A stretch of DNA of 64,000 nt from Pyricularia pennisetigena (Eukaryota > Ascomycota > Sordariomycetes > Magnaporthales > Pyriculariaceae). The notes under the pieces are model-generated. The model was given only the letters and a program-made list of their open reading frames with translations. It did not search any database and was not told the DNA's origin. The stretch is from positions 3,348,953-3,412,952 of the forward strand of contig NC_043741.1 in NCBI RefSeq assembly GCF_004337985.1. The letters are read 5' to 3'. A program made the position numbers and the translations under genes. Of the stretch, positions 1 to 12,600 are shown one piece after another (within the stretch, counting starts at the first letter, position 1; the number at the start of each line of letters is the position of its first letter).

Positions 1-522
1 TCAGAATGAACAGCTGGGCTGCATCATCTCGACGTTTTGTTTGGAAAAGACGGACGGACAGATAAAAGTTCTTCACTGCACGGTGATTTGAACTTTTGAT
101 AGAAAAGGCCTACAAGCTTAAATAGATAGGGTATTCCCCAGGAACCATTTCACCGTCGACAAGGAAACGAAAGAGAGAGAGAGAGAAAAAAAAAAGAAAG
201 TAAAAGAAAGGTTTGTACTGTGAGTCCACCTTGAAGGTTGTTTTTGCTATTTCCCATCCACAAACCCCAAAAGAAAATAAATCATCCAAGTCCATCCTCC
301 CAAAATAAACACATGATAGCTCGAAATCCAAAAAAAAATAGATGCCCTCCCATAAAACTAATAACCAGCGCCTCATACAATCATATTTAGCCGGAATTGT
401 ACCACAAAGTTTATGACCAGAGAGAAGTAAAGCAAAGGCCGGTGGATAGTTTATAGCAACATGTAAGACAACAAAAAGCCAAAAAGCTTCACAAATAGAT
501 TGACATCCATGTCTTCTTGCGC
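1..522. other. 3' flank of xlnR, no gene seen
   Basis: This stretch lies downstream of the xlnR stop codon on the minus strand and presumably holds its 3' untranslated region. It contains a purine-rich GA/A run near 170-210. The open frames here do not resemble any protein I know and are taken as chance. Confidence 0.6.
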
Positions 523-3500
523 CTATAGCGCCAGCCCGGTCCCGTCTCCTGTCCATCGGTAAAGGGCCAGAAGCTCCCTGCGGCGCTGGTGTTGCTCGCC
601 GAGATCCTCAGGGACGCGGCCACGGACTTGCGCCAGAGCACTTCGCATGACCTTGCTGAAATTACGCTATACCCAAAACAAGTCGAGTTAGTAAACATGC
701 TTTCTAGACATGGAAAAAAAAAAGATGATCAAACTGGGCCGGGGCAGGTAACTGACCTGATATTCAGTGTTGAGCGTAACCACGCAGGCCTCATGGGCAC
801 GGATAATGGTCTCGCACGCCTTGACCACGCTGGGGCTGGCCTCACTCTGCAGCTTGTCTGCAATGAGCAGGAGAAGGAACGAGCCCTGGAGAAGGTAGAT
901 GCCAAAGAAGAAGGGCATAAACTCCAAGCCCGGGTCGAACTCGAGGATGCTGCCGATGGCCTCCGCGGCATCGACGGCGTGGCCCGTGGCGGTTATGAAG
1001 CCCTGGGAGCTGATCCAGAGGTCGTTGTCGTCGAGGAGGTTGATGGGATCCCACTTCCCCGTCAGGAGTATGTGCAGAACGTGCATGACGTGCGTGCCGT
1101 ACGCCAACACGATCCGCGTCTGGACGTCAGACTCTGTCATTCGCGACGAGGACGTGGTGTGGGCACTGTGGGCGACGCTGTGGACTGACAGCGCGGATGG
1201 CGTGCCGACGTCGCCGACGCTGATGTTGTCGCCCGAGATGCCCGAGTCGTCGTTGCTGGTCTGCTGCGCTTGTGCATGTGCATGGGCCTGCGCGGCGGCA
1301 GCAGCCTTTGCGGCATCGGCAGCTTGCGCTTGTGCTTGCGCCGCAGCGCTGAGGTGCTGTTGCTCAAACCGTCGTAGGCTCTGCTCGTACAGCTCTAGAT
1401 GGCGTGCGATCTCCGAAGTCTGCTCATCCCACTCGCTGTGAGAGCGGAAGTTGATGCCGAATCGCGGATGGTTTCGGGCATGATTCAGGTCGACAATCTC
1501 GCCGAGTATGGTCATGAGTGGGAGGAAGTAGCCGAAGATGCCATGCCCGGTGCATTCAAACGATGGTCCTCGGATGGGCGTCTCACTCCTTTGGCTGCTG
1601 CGCCGGTCTTCGCCTAGCATTTCCGGATCTGTGGCTACTTGGTGTGGCCTGAACTCGCCATTTTGGTAGGCCGTGTCGTCCAGAGGCTGCAAGAGCCCAT
1701 CGCACTCAATATCAAGAAGGAAGAGAGGTCGGTTATAGCAAAGGGCGAGGTGGCGGTCGACAATGTAGACCAGCCACCAGATCCGCCGCCTCTCCTCTCG
1801 TTCCTCGTCAGTGATAACATTGTGTCCACCCCCGAGCGCTTCCGTAGCATCGTCGTTGTCGTTGCGATCGTTGCCTGCCGTGTCTGACATGGCCGAGGGC
1901 GCGTTCTGTGGAAGCTCGCGGCCTAGTTTGAGCTCCCGTGCAAGCGACCAAGCAGCGTTCCACCACCTTAGGCTGGCACCCTTGTATTCGCTTGCAGATA
2001 CAACAGTCGCCAGGTGGATGTAGGTCACGACATCGTCAAGAGTACCGGCGGCACCAAAAGCCCCCGTCTCTCCTGACAAAGCCTCCATGCTGATGGAGCC
2101 TGGCATCGCAACGCCGAGGCCTCCCAGAGCAGCACCGTCAATCACGGGGCTGGAAACAGGCGAAACGTCTCCCGAGGGAGTATGAATCAGTGGCTTTAGC
2201 AAGCTCACGGTCAGCTCAAGCAGCTTCTGGCATATCTTGCCACGAGCAGAAGGTACGCTGGTCAAGAATGGAGCATCGCTGGTTTGTGCAGCAACCCAAA
2301 GTATGCTGGCAAGAAGCGCTGGCTGGCACAGTCGAGGCTTACTCGGGTGCAGAAACGACCTCTTGCGGAACACGAAGCCCAGGACGTAGGGCGACATTGG
2401 GTGGACCTGCGCCGAGGATGAGCTTGCGAAGTAAAGGTCGATCAGGTCACATGCCAAGGAAAGGGGAATGATGTTTCCCAGATGAGGTACAAGAGGATCG
2501 AGGACGGGGTATCGCAGGTGCTGCGGGTGGCCAGATGCGAGCCCTGCGGAAGCACTGGCTGTGTAGCTGACGCCGCTTTGTTGCTGAATGCGCTGCGAGT
2601 GGTACTGGCCGTGCGATGCCGGAGGTGAGGGTATTGGAAGTCCCCAACTGGGCGACGCCGTCTCGCCAGAGAGTGGGTAGGCGCTCAACGGGCTTGTGCC
2701 AATACGATATGAGGCTCCGCCACCTGAGTAGCCCGTCGGACTTTGCGTTTGCAGATATGGGAGCTCCGGGTAGCTTGAAATGCCGCTCTGGCTTCCATAG
2801 CCTCCATGGGCCGCACCACCCATCATGTGAGCCGTCGCACCGCCCATGCCACCCTGGCGGTCATATCCGCTGTGTACACTGCCGTAGCTGTTGATGTCGA
2901 GGGCACTGGGGTTCCCCATGGTATGGTGGTCTCTCTCAAGAGGAGTCGCTTGTTGGTGGTGGTGGTGTCCAGCGACATGTCCTTGGTGGTCCATCTCGTC
3001 GATACTATCCATGCTCCCCATGCGCTGGCTCCTCTGCATGGCATCGTTGTCGAGATCTTTATCGTCAGGGCTGTGCTGCTCACTGTTGGCGGCGTTGACG
3101 GTGCTGTTGCCGCTGTCGGCCTTTTGATCGTCCTTCGTTGTATTGCTTGCGCTGTGTGTCGGTGATTTTTGTCCGTTGGATGATCCCGTCGTCGCAGCTT
3201 GTGCGGCAGCTTGTTGAGCTAGGTCCTTCCTCGACGCCTTCCCCCGCTTCTTTCTCTCGCGAATGTATTCGCACCCAAGCCCGAACTCTGTGCCTGTTAG
3301 TTCTTCGGCCTAACCTAACATCGCATGGTGGCAGTTCCTTCTTACCAATGCAGTGTGCACAAGGGTGGTTCCCATCGCACTTCGTCCGCAGCTGGTTGCA
3401 CTGATCACAAGCCCTGCTGATTCTCCTACGAATCGGCCCGGCTATTCCTGCCGTTCTGACAGCAGATCCATACGGGTGCTGGCGGTGATGCTTCATGTGC

Positions 3501-3697
3501 GGCGCGGCTCGGGTGAGGTGGGGATTGTGCACCCCGACATGTTGTTGAAGTTGCTGAAGGGCATAATGGGAGCTCTGACCAAGGCCGTCGAGCCCGGTGT
3601 TGTGGAGATGTCCTTGAGGCATATGACCGTTGGACATGAGTGTGTTGGAGGGCATGGCATGATAGCCTGAAAATCGATGGAGAGGATTAGACAACAT
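523..3697 (-). CDS. xlnR: XlnR/Xyr1-type Zn2Cys6 transcriptional activator of xylanase and cellulase genes
   Basis: This is a nuclear activator of hemicellulase, cellulase and xylose-pathway genes in filamentous ascomycetes. There are three exons, 3697-3346, 3287-757 and 666-523, with introns of 58 and 90 nt. Together they give 1008 residues, near the usual size of the family. The N-terminus (MLSNPLHRF) matches the start of Trichoderma Xyr1, and this ATG is the first in frame. The binuclear zinc cluster is at about residues 97-123, with cysteines at 97, 100, 107, 113, 116 and 123, and is preceded by the family motif [14 protein letters not shown]. Intron 1 splits the codon for the Glu after the fifth Cys. 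A fungal-specific transcription factor domain follows (around LIDLYFASS, then [22 protein letters not shown]). The last exon supplies the conserved tail ending [12 protein letters not shown]. Low-complexity Gln/Ala and His-rich parts lie between domains. Identification is secure. Confidence 0.96.
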
Positions 3698-6600
3698 TGT
3701 GGATCCGGCTAAAGTGTCCCTTGCTGGCAAGTCTTGGGGAAAATCAGTGACTCTGATTCAAAGGGATGTGGAGATGATGCCAAAGCTCATCCAATGTGAT
3801 CAGAATGCACAGGAGGATGAGTATTTGCTTGGAAATGCAGATATGTCGTTTAATCCAAGAGTCTTGAGAAACCTCTGAACCAACTTCAAACGAGTGGGTG
3901 TAGTTGGTTGAAGTTTGGTTCTGTCGTTGTGACTGGATCAAGTTGGTAGGGCAAGTTGCATCTGTAAGGCCAAAGGGTATGGGGAGGTGGAGGAGGAAAC
4001 ACATAGATATCTATACTTACAGCTCGCTTAAGGTTCGTCTTGTTCACCTTTCTCGGCAGAACACACGGGATACGGATCAAAAATGTCCTCTGGATTGTTA
4101 GCTAGAAGAACATAGACATATTTGGTCAACGGTACTTGAAAGCGCCGAAGGCGTGTAAGGAGAAATTGTGTGGGCGGGGAAAGGGGTGAAATGTGAAAGC
4201 CAGGCATAGAGCATGACGATGTGCTGGCCAGCATAGGACCAGAAGGTAGCTGGAAGTCGATCCTTGAGACGGGGTCGTTGGGGGCAGACGGACGGCACGG
4301 GGAGAAGGGGGTGCCCAACCCACTTGCGAGGTTGGCAAGCAGGTACCAGTTCAGACACATCTGCACGTAGCAAGAACAGCCATATGCCACATGGCGGGGT
4401 TGGGGTACTGGAGGTGTGTCCGAGTCCTTCAATATGCGGACGGCGGGACCATCGACAGGGGTGTGAACAGCAATCAAAAGACAAATTGTCCCGGCATGAA
4501 ATGGAGTTGATCGAGCAGACTGCACCATACATACATACCTGGCGACTCTCTGGAAGGTGCGGATCCGATGCGTGAAGATCTGGAAGCTCCTAACTTCTGA
4601 AGAGAAGCATCGACCCTTTCGAGGGCCGGTGGTTTGAGCAGAGTCAAGAGACGCGCTCTCTTCGGGTTTTGAAGACTCCTTGTTCCACTTGTATGCGTTG
4701 GAAGACCCGAGGGTATGTGGAAGAAGTAGCTTCCAAGGCGTTGCTCTGATGAACTTGGACAGTATCGAAAGCCTCGGGTAGTCTGAAAATGCTTGCTATC
4801 TGCTGTGTAGGCGCTGTACCTTTTTGATGCTTTGCTCTCTTCTGCTTTGATGATCCAATGACAGTAAACTAGGATCCTAGAATGCTCCGAGATGCACAAA
4901 GCGGCTCTTTTGTAAGCCGTCTGTATCAAAGATTCACGTCGGTTTATCTAGACTCTGTCTGGTTCAGAAACCCCGGCACGACTAGGCCGAAAGAGCTCAA
5001 GGGATTCTGACGGTCCGACAGCAATTTATCAGAGGTCGGCAATCGTACAAGAAGGCTTTTCGTCGTGCTGTGTTCTAACTTGAGGTCGTCGTCTTGGCAT
5101 GCATTCAGACCAGACCTGGCAATGTAATGTGTACTCGGTGCGGAGCAGCCGTTGATGCCGAAACCGAGCTCGATTCTAGAAGTACGAATGTTGGGTCCTC
5201 GCACCCAGGGGCAATATCGACAAGTACCACGTTTATATTGAATGGACAATATAACAAAAAAGAGGGCGGCAAGCAAGAAGGGCGGGGAAACCAAAACAGA
5301 AGTGCGTGTGCGCGAGCATGAAAGTGTGTATATGTGTGAGGGATCTTATTTGGGGTTTGGTATTATTTTTTTTTTTTTTTTTCTTTTCGTCCGCCCTCTC
5401 CAGAGTCACGAAACACCCGAGGGATTCCTTTTCTGGGCAGCCAAACTCCTCTTGCCTACCCCTCCATTTCCTGGGGGAGAGGGATGGACCGACAGTCATT
5501 AAAATTGGGTGGGAGACCATTGATTCCCGCCTGGTAGTGGCTGGCTCGCGTAGCAACGTACAGTAGCTGATGTAAGTGAGGCCCGCTTCTGGAACCAGAC
5601 TTGGTGCGGCAGGGAACAGGGGCGGGAGGAGAGAGCCTAGAGGAGGCGTGCTAATAGCATGGGATGCTTGCTGCTACTGTACCATGTACAGTAAAGCACA
5701 GTAGTACAAAGTACTGGGGGTGGTGGTGGGTGATGTTTGTGGTTGGAGAAACCCTGGGCCAGCAAAAGCTGCACTGCACCCTCTCCAACGAAAATGCATG
5801 TTTGTACCAAACCTACGGCTCGGTTGGACGGGCGGTCTCAGCCGTCACTTACAAAGAATGTTTTTGCTCCATTTGCTGACGGACAGAGGAATGGGATCAG
5901 GGCATCGCAATTCTGGAGAATAGAATGGAGTTTTGTGGTCGTTACAAAGCTTCCTTGGCTCAGTCAAGCTGGTCGAGGTAACACTAGACTGGTCATAAGG
6001 AGGGCAGCTGCCACAAACAGAGAGGGAGTGGAGAGTCAAATAATAATAAGCTTGTCGTTTATTTACGTTCATCTTGGAGAACGGCAAACCACGTCAGTCG
6101 ACCCCAATGGTAAGCTGGATTAACCAATGTACCAATGTCAACTCAGCAGATCTCGAGCAAACGTTCGCTTCAGGCAAAGCTGTGGCCCACTTGGGCTGGC
6201 TGGTTGTCCGGGGTCCCTCGAATATTGTGACTGGAGCAAGCCAGAATCTCATGAGGTTTTCGGCAAGAGGACGGAGGGGCGTGAGGAGCACCCAGTCCTT
6301 GCTCCCTACCGTACAGTACAGCATAACATGACCCTGTCTGAACAATCCCTGCTGGAGGGTACCCACCACTTGGCGGTGTACCATGGGAATTATATGGCGG
6401 CACTCGGGCTGTCTCTCGCCGACGGCAACCAACACCATTTTTTATTCGCGGGTGGATAAGAGCCTGCTGATTTATTTTGTTTTTAACGTGAAATAGAAGG
6501 GAATAAAAAGGAGAGTGACGCATTTTGTCTTGGAAGCCATGTCGTTTGACGAGATTTGGAATGTCGGGAATGGTAGAGATAAAAGGGAAAAAAAAAACGG

Positions 6601-9600
6601 AAGGAAGGTCCAAAGGAAAATGTCTGCTTTACACGTGACATGACCGGACAGCGTTACATTGCCTAAAGTTGCACTGTCCCGGCTGGGGCCAGCTAGCGAA
6701 TAAGAGGAGTAATCCCACCAAGCAAAAGCTTCGAAATTAAGAAATTCGAGAACTACCCCGACCTAGCTCGTGAGTCAGGAAAAAGACGGGTATTTTGTGC
6801 CTGTTAGATATAGCTATGATGTTGGTTCTCGAGTCGCAGATTCTTGTCATGAACGTCACTTATTAAACGTACTATGTCAAGCTGCGGTTCGAGACGGTCG
6901 CCCTAAGGAAAAAGAACACGTTTGATCTTTTTCAGACGGCGGGCGGGCGTACGCGTTCGGCATCAAGCTTACCTGGTACTACCTGGCATAAGTACAGTAG
7001 TACTATTATCCTCTCTTGGTGCTTGAAATATGCCGATCAAGGCCTATCCTTGCCCCTCACCTAGGTGGGAGATACGCTCACCATTGGCAGTAAACTCAAA
7101 TGTAGAAAGAACGAAAAGGGGATCTGTCGAAGTAGTCTTGTCGCGTGGAATTGAGCGGCTCTACGAATTTTCTAGAGGTTAATGTTAATGATATCGGACA
7201 AAAGGGTCGGCTGGTATACTAGTACGTGACCGATGCATGTGCACTTGAAGCGGCTAATATCAGCTAGAACCCTTAGCTGCCATCAGGTATCAGCTCTGAT
7301 GCAGGTCCCAGGCCTGCATACAAATTACTTTTCGGTTTACCTCTCATGTTCGTGTATGCTCCCCCCACCCCTGCTATTAGGAACGACTGGTAATAGATGC
7401 GTCCAAACATCTTGTGGTGTTGAGGTAATCTAAAACCAGGGCGAGTTAATCAGGTGCCAATAGGTGGTCTCAATCAAGAGCCGAGTGGATAGCCGCGGAA
7501 GAGGAAAATACAAAGAAGATTCAAAAATGAGTAGAAACAAAACTCTTTCAAAAGCCGTGAGCAGCAGTCGCTAATCTGCTTTGCCGTCGTCCACATGTTT
7601 GAAACCAGCCAGCCATCCAAGATTTCACAGGGGCATACACACTAACGATCATCATGCAAGCATCGTGTCCCGAACTGGATTGACCTTAAATTCTCCTTGC
7701 AAGGCCTAGAACGATGTTAGGGAACCCGGAACCCCTTAAGGCCGAGTTGGCTTGATTCGTTCTGTAAAGTGACTGTGTCACAGCAGTGTCATGACGGCAA
7801 TGGAGTATTTTCTCCGACCAAGGGTAGGTGGTAATGGATTGATTGATGAATTTAGTTGTGGGGAGGAAATTCATACTCAATGCCGCTTGTCGGCGTTCTT
7901 GTCTTGAAATTTTGATCATCTCCACAACACCTCAATCTGCTATAATGACGTTTTGTGGCTGTACCATAAGTGGTGAAGAAATGTTTTCGTGTAACGATGC
8001 TCCATCAATGACCGCCCGTCGGTGATGACTTGGAAAGCTGCTAGACCAGACTAGCTACTGTAGGTAAGAAAGAACGACTGCACAACGGCGGTGGTGCCGC
8101 TTCCCCAGATTCGCAAAATAGCCCACTTTTGGTTCGGTGGAGGGGGTGGATCTGAGGTGGGGCCTTAGGTCATATGGATGGCTGGCCGATCGGAAGGGCT
8201 TTCCTCAACGGCCGTCGGACCGTCGTTCCCTTAATCAAATTTCTCCCGCACAACCAACATTGGAGCACACACGAATTCATCAATGACCCCAGACTCTTAG
8301 AAGATTACAAGCTTTTCGTTGCATCGTTCTGGCGTCTGCCGATGGAATTCCTGTTCACAACAATTACATGACTTCGGCAGTGCTCGTGACTGCTCACAAA
8401 ATCAGTACTGACAAGGATCAACTCGGAATCTTCTGCGATCATGATCTCCACAAGCCTTGCAAAAGATCGTCAGAGATTGTCTATTATGGGGCTATGGTAT
8501 GGCATACTGTACTTACCTGTCTGTATCACAAAGGCCTACAGTAGATTGATTGTCGACGGGCTGTAGGGCTGGCCGCGAAAGAAATTTCAAACGTAATGCA
8601 GAACCCAACCAAGAAATTAACGAAATGATGAAAAGCAAAGAGCACACAAATCCAACATCTTTTCCCCTCAGACTTCTTCATACCCCCGTATCCGTCCGTC
8701 TTGTGGCTTGCCGCCCCGAAGACTCCGCAATTGGCGGCAAGTTGGAGACGATGAACAACAATTGTGACTTCCCCGCCGAATTGAATGCACGCCACCCAAC
8801 ACGGCAGCTATATTTCATGCAGCACAACACACCATTAGCGATTGGGCCTTTGTTTCAGGTTTCACAGCCTGACTGTGCTCGGAAAGTGCCGTTCGACATT
8901 TGTCCGCAAAAAGCAGACTATACTAGCAGTTTTTACGCCTCATCTGGCCTACAAAAAGCCGCAGCTCTCGTTTACACGCCTATACAAACTCATTACCGCT
9001 TCGGTGATATAACTACCGCGCAACATATATTATGCCCGCTCTGCTATGAAAATCCTGCTCAGCTCTCCATGGCCTTATTTGCGGCCACATGCCGCGGCAT
9101 GACTTAATCTCTCCCTGTCACGGACATATTTTTTCCGAGACTTTCGGGTACCCACGGTTGAGCTTCACAAACGAGGTAAACTGAGTTGAGAATCAAGCAG
9201 ATATGCAGCCCAGCAATATTCCTACCCCGCTTGCTCGATTATACTACTTACTGCCTGCAGTAGCCCGAGTCGAGATGCTGCCGGAGACTAAACAACGCTG
9301 CAGCCAGAGTTTGGTACCGAAAAGTTCAAAGGGTGTCGTCTTTTACCTAACAAGCTGTTTTACGAGTCCAGGTTTTGCGCATGCAGGGCCAATCGCAGTA
9401 TGCAGCAACTAGGCGCGGCCAACTGATACTCCAGCACATCAGCATACTTCTCAATATCTGGTTTACCGGCAGTTTAATTGCAATCATCAAGTTGTGTGGT
9501 TGCGTCACGCTTCTTGTCAAGGGTGTATCCTAACCATTATGCGCTGTCTACTAGCCAAAGTCGATCAGCCTTCCCTGCGCCTGTTCTGGTAATTACTTAC

Positions 9601-12600
9601 TCTTTAAAGCCTACGATTGTCTTGTACGGACGTGCAATTCATCACGAGTTCTGCCCACATAGGCAAGTATCAACCTATCGTTTCCACAGAACGTCATTAA
9701 ACCCCAAGACCCTTGAAAGGGTTGGATGCTGTGCTGCAGTGCAGGGATATCGGCTGGTATGCACAACGCTAACCCACAATGGAACTGTGGCTGAACCTTG
9801 TGCATTTACAGTATATGTTCGGAGGAGGATTCCGTTCAGAGAGAAAAGTAAACAAAAAAAAAGTCCCATGCAACTTATGACAAACCTTGTCAGCCAGCGC
9901 CGCCTCATCATTGCTGCAAGATTCAAGTTCAACCCGAGTGATATCTACCCGCAGATACGACCGCTGTCCTGAGCATTCTCTTCGAGGACATGTCTAAAAA
10001 CCACAATTGTTTTATTCACATGACACAGGTTTCTCGGGGCTCGATCGCGGACTTTTTTTTTACGGGCCGTTTTCGATTCAGGGGTAGTTCGTCGGAAGAA
10101 AGGGAAGAAAACAACGAGTATAAAAACCACGTGCCGGGTAAATCATGCAGCGCCAGCTAGTCGACAGCAAAGAGCAAGAAAGGTTGGCTTGCAGGATCCG
10201 AGCAGCAGTTAATATCCACACTTGCCTGATTCAGCTTTGCGGGTGCATAGCTGCTGACGTCGGCAAATCCGCCAGGTACCTTTCTCAGCTGCAGGCACAG
10301 ATATTGCAAGCATGCGGGCGACCTTTGTACAAGGCGGGGAGAGTCCCCTACTATACTGACCGGAAGTATATGGCGGACTTTGATTAGTCGTTAATCAAAA
10401 CTTCAATATCGAGCCGCTAGAGACATTGCCAAAAGTCCCGTTGAACCCGAAACAATTCAAGAGAAAACCGAAACCATCATCCAGGTTCAGCTTCTTGCAT
10501 CACGGCTGCAACGTGGCGTTGGATCGCCATTATCGCCAAAGAGTAAGTCATATCGACACTGCTAGACTGGTACATCCTTTAGTCAGATTCTGACGCATCT
10601 ATATCTTTTCAGCTTTGTTCATACAGCAATCTTGCCTATCTCGCTACTCAAAGAAACTTAAATGAAGTACCCTCCCCTCATTAAAGCCATCCCCATAAAC
10701 ATGCCCCATGGGATCTCATTACCTGCACTGGCCAAGTCTGGGGAAATTGTGGGTTTGTTCTCGCTCTGACCTGCAAGCTTAGACAAGAGCTTGCCAGCTT
10801 CGAAGTGATGAAGATCAACGAACCCTGCGTTTCGCCACCGTAATATCTATACGGGTCCGGGGATCAGCGTCCGGCTCTGCTTGGCCACCTCTAGTTTTTT
10901 TTTTGTTTGTTTTCCGTGGCCAGCCGGTTTTCTCGATTTCACCCGCAGAGTAAAGAGTCGATGTTTGAAGTTTCTTTGGTATACCACCATAAGCTCTAGT
11001 CGGCCTGTCAAAGTGTCCCGGTCCCATGGTACTGTACGTTTTGATAGGTCGCGGGAGAGGCACACACGGATATAGTACCACATCAGCCCTCTCAAAGGTT
11101 TCATTCGGAGATCTAGGCTATCGAGCATTTATTCTCGTCCCATTTTCCTCAAGGTTGTCCATTTTCTTTGATTCTGCCGTATGAAAGCGCAGAAGAGACC
11201 TCAGACCCCCCTCTGAACACGGATACAAGCTCCGCCTCAGGTTGCAGCGAGCCAGGGGCCAAGCAGCGGCACTTGGCCGGCGTCCTCGAAGATCGCTCCG
11301 AATGAAACCCTGAATAGGAACTGCGGGGAAACCCTTTTTCTGACCGGTTTGCTGTACTGTACTTTTCGTTCACACTCCCTCTCTGTTCACGGAAGCAAGT
11401 GCAAAAGGACACCTGACCCCCCCAACCACCACCACCCCTGTCCCTCAATGGACGGTTGGACATCGTCCCGTCTGAGCCGGACGAACCACAAAGCGTGCAA
11501 TTTCGCCTACAAAAAAACACACCACATGCTTGTGGTCTGGTCCAGATGCCCCTTCCCATGGGAACTGTTTCCGCTGCGCTCACCTCGCCACCCAATCATT
11601 GACGTCGACTATTCCGAGCAAGCCCACGTTCTGGCAAGAACTGGGTCGCTTAGTGAGGCGCGGTTGTCAGTCTTGCCTCCTTGACGCAGCGGACACGATG
11701 TGGCATTCATGGCCAAAATGAGGACAAGCTGGGCGAGGGCTTTTTTGTGTCCTTGTCTCTGTTGATTCAGTAAATCGTGTCCACTGCCCTGCATGCGAGA
11801 CACTATTTTCGTTCAGGCTGGCCAGACGGCATAATCGTTTTCGAATGCGGGGGATATAGGCAATCATGCAGGTCAACTTTTTCCTCTTTTCTTTTTTTAC
11901 TTTCTTGCCAATGCCCTCTGGCCCCCGCATGATTTTCTTGCATGCCAGTTTGATGCATTAGAATGAGGGGATTAACATTGGGGTTCCCGTTTCTGTCCAC
12001 GCTCGAAAGAGAGGATAGATGCCCCCAGGATATATCATATGCCGTTCTTCTGAGACGACCAGACCCCGTTTTCTTGTGCTTCTATTGTTGAGGAGGAAAT
12101 TCTGATGATATCAAGAAGCAAACTGCCCAAGCGGTCTTTGCCGTTTGATTCACGCCATTCTTCTTGGTCAGTCATGCGGAGCTGTGCCCAGATCATTCGA
12201 TGGTAGCTATCGCGTGAAATCTCTTCAAGAGTCATGCCATCCAACTACCTGCTTGGTATGGTTTATCTCAAACTCTGTCGTCAATGAGTTCGCGCTGCTG
12301 ATCAAACCGCCCTAAGCACTTTCGGAATCAGGGGAAGAAGATCATGCTTCTTTAGTTAACGTTTGATCATCTCATATTTTGACAGCTTTGCTGGGTCAAG
12401 GGCAATGCGGCTTTCTTTTGCCTGAGTGGGCATCTGCAAAAACATCGGCCACTCTTCAAGTCATCCAGTGTTGACCCTGTGTGTTTGCGTTCTCGAGATT
12501 TTCATCGTAGAGTTTTCTTTGCGATATGCATGGAACCCTGAAAAGGACCTTTTTTTATCACAGGGCTTGTGCAAACACATCGAGCAATGGTGAGTTTGAC

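Noticed and set aside
110..556. 148-codon minus-strand frame next to xlnR
   Set aside because: It overlaps the 3' end and 3' flank of xlnR in another frame and has no recognisable content. The xlnR third exon explains the coding signal here.
3698..3730. 11-codon extension of XlnR before MLSNPLHRF
   Set aside because: It opens at TTG, and the family start is MLSNPL, so the ATG at 3697 was used.
4944..5294. 116-codon minus-strand frame with a hydrophobic start
   Set aside because: It begins at TTG rather than ATG and has no family match, so it is not supported as a secreted protein.
8550..9107. 185-codon plus-strand frame
   Set aside because: It starts at TTG and has no domain, repeat or splice pattern that suggests a gene.
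9478..9972. 164-codon plus-strand frame
   Set aside because: It starts at TTG and resembles no protein; length is within chance for this much non-coding DNA.
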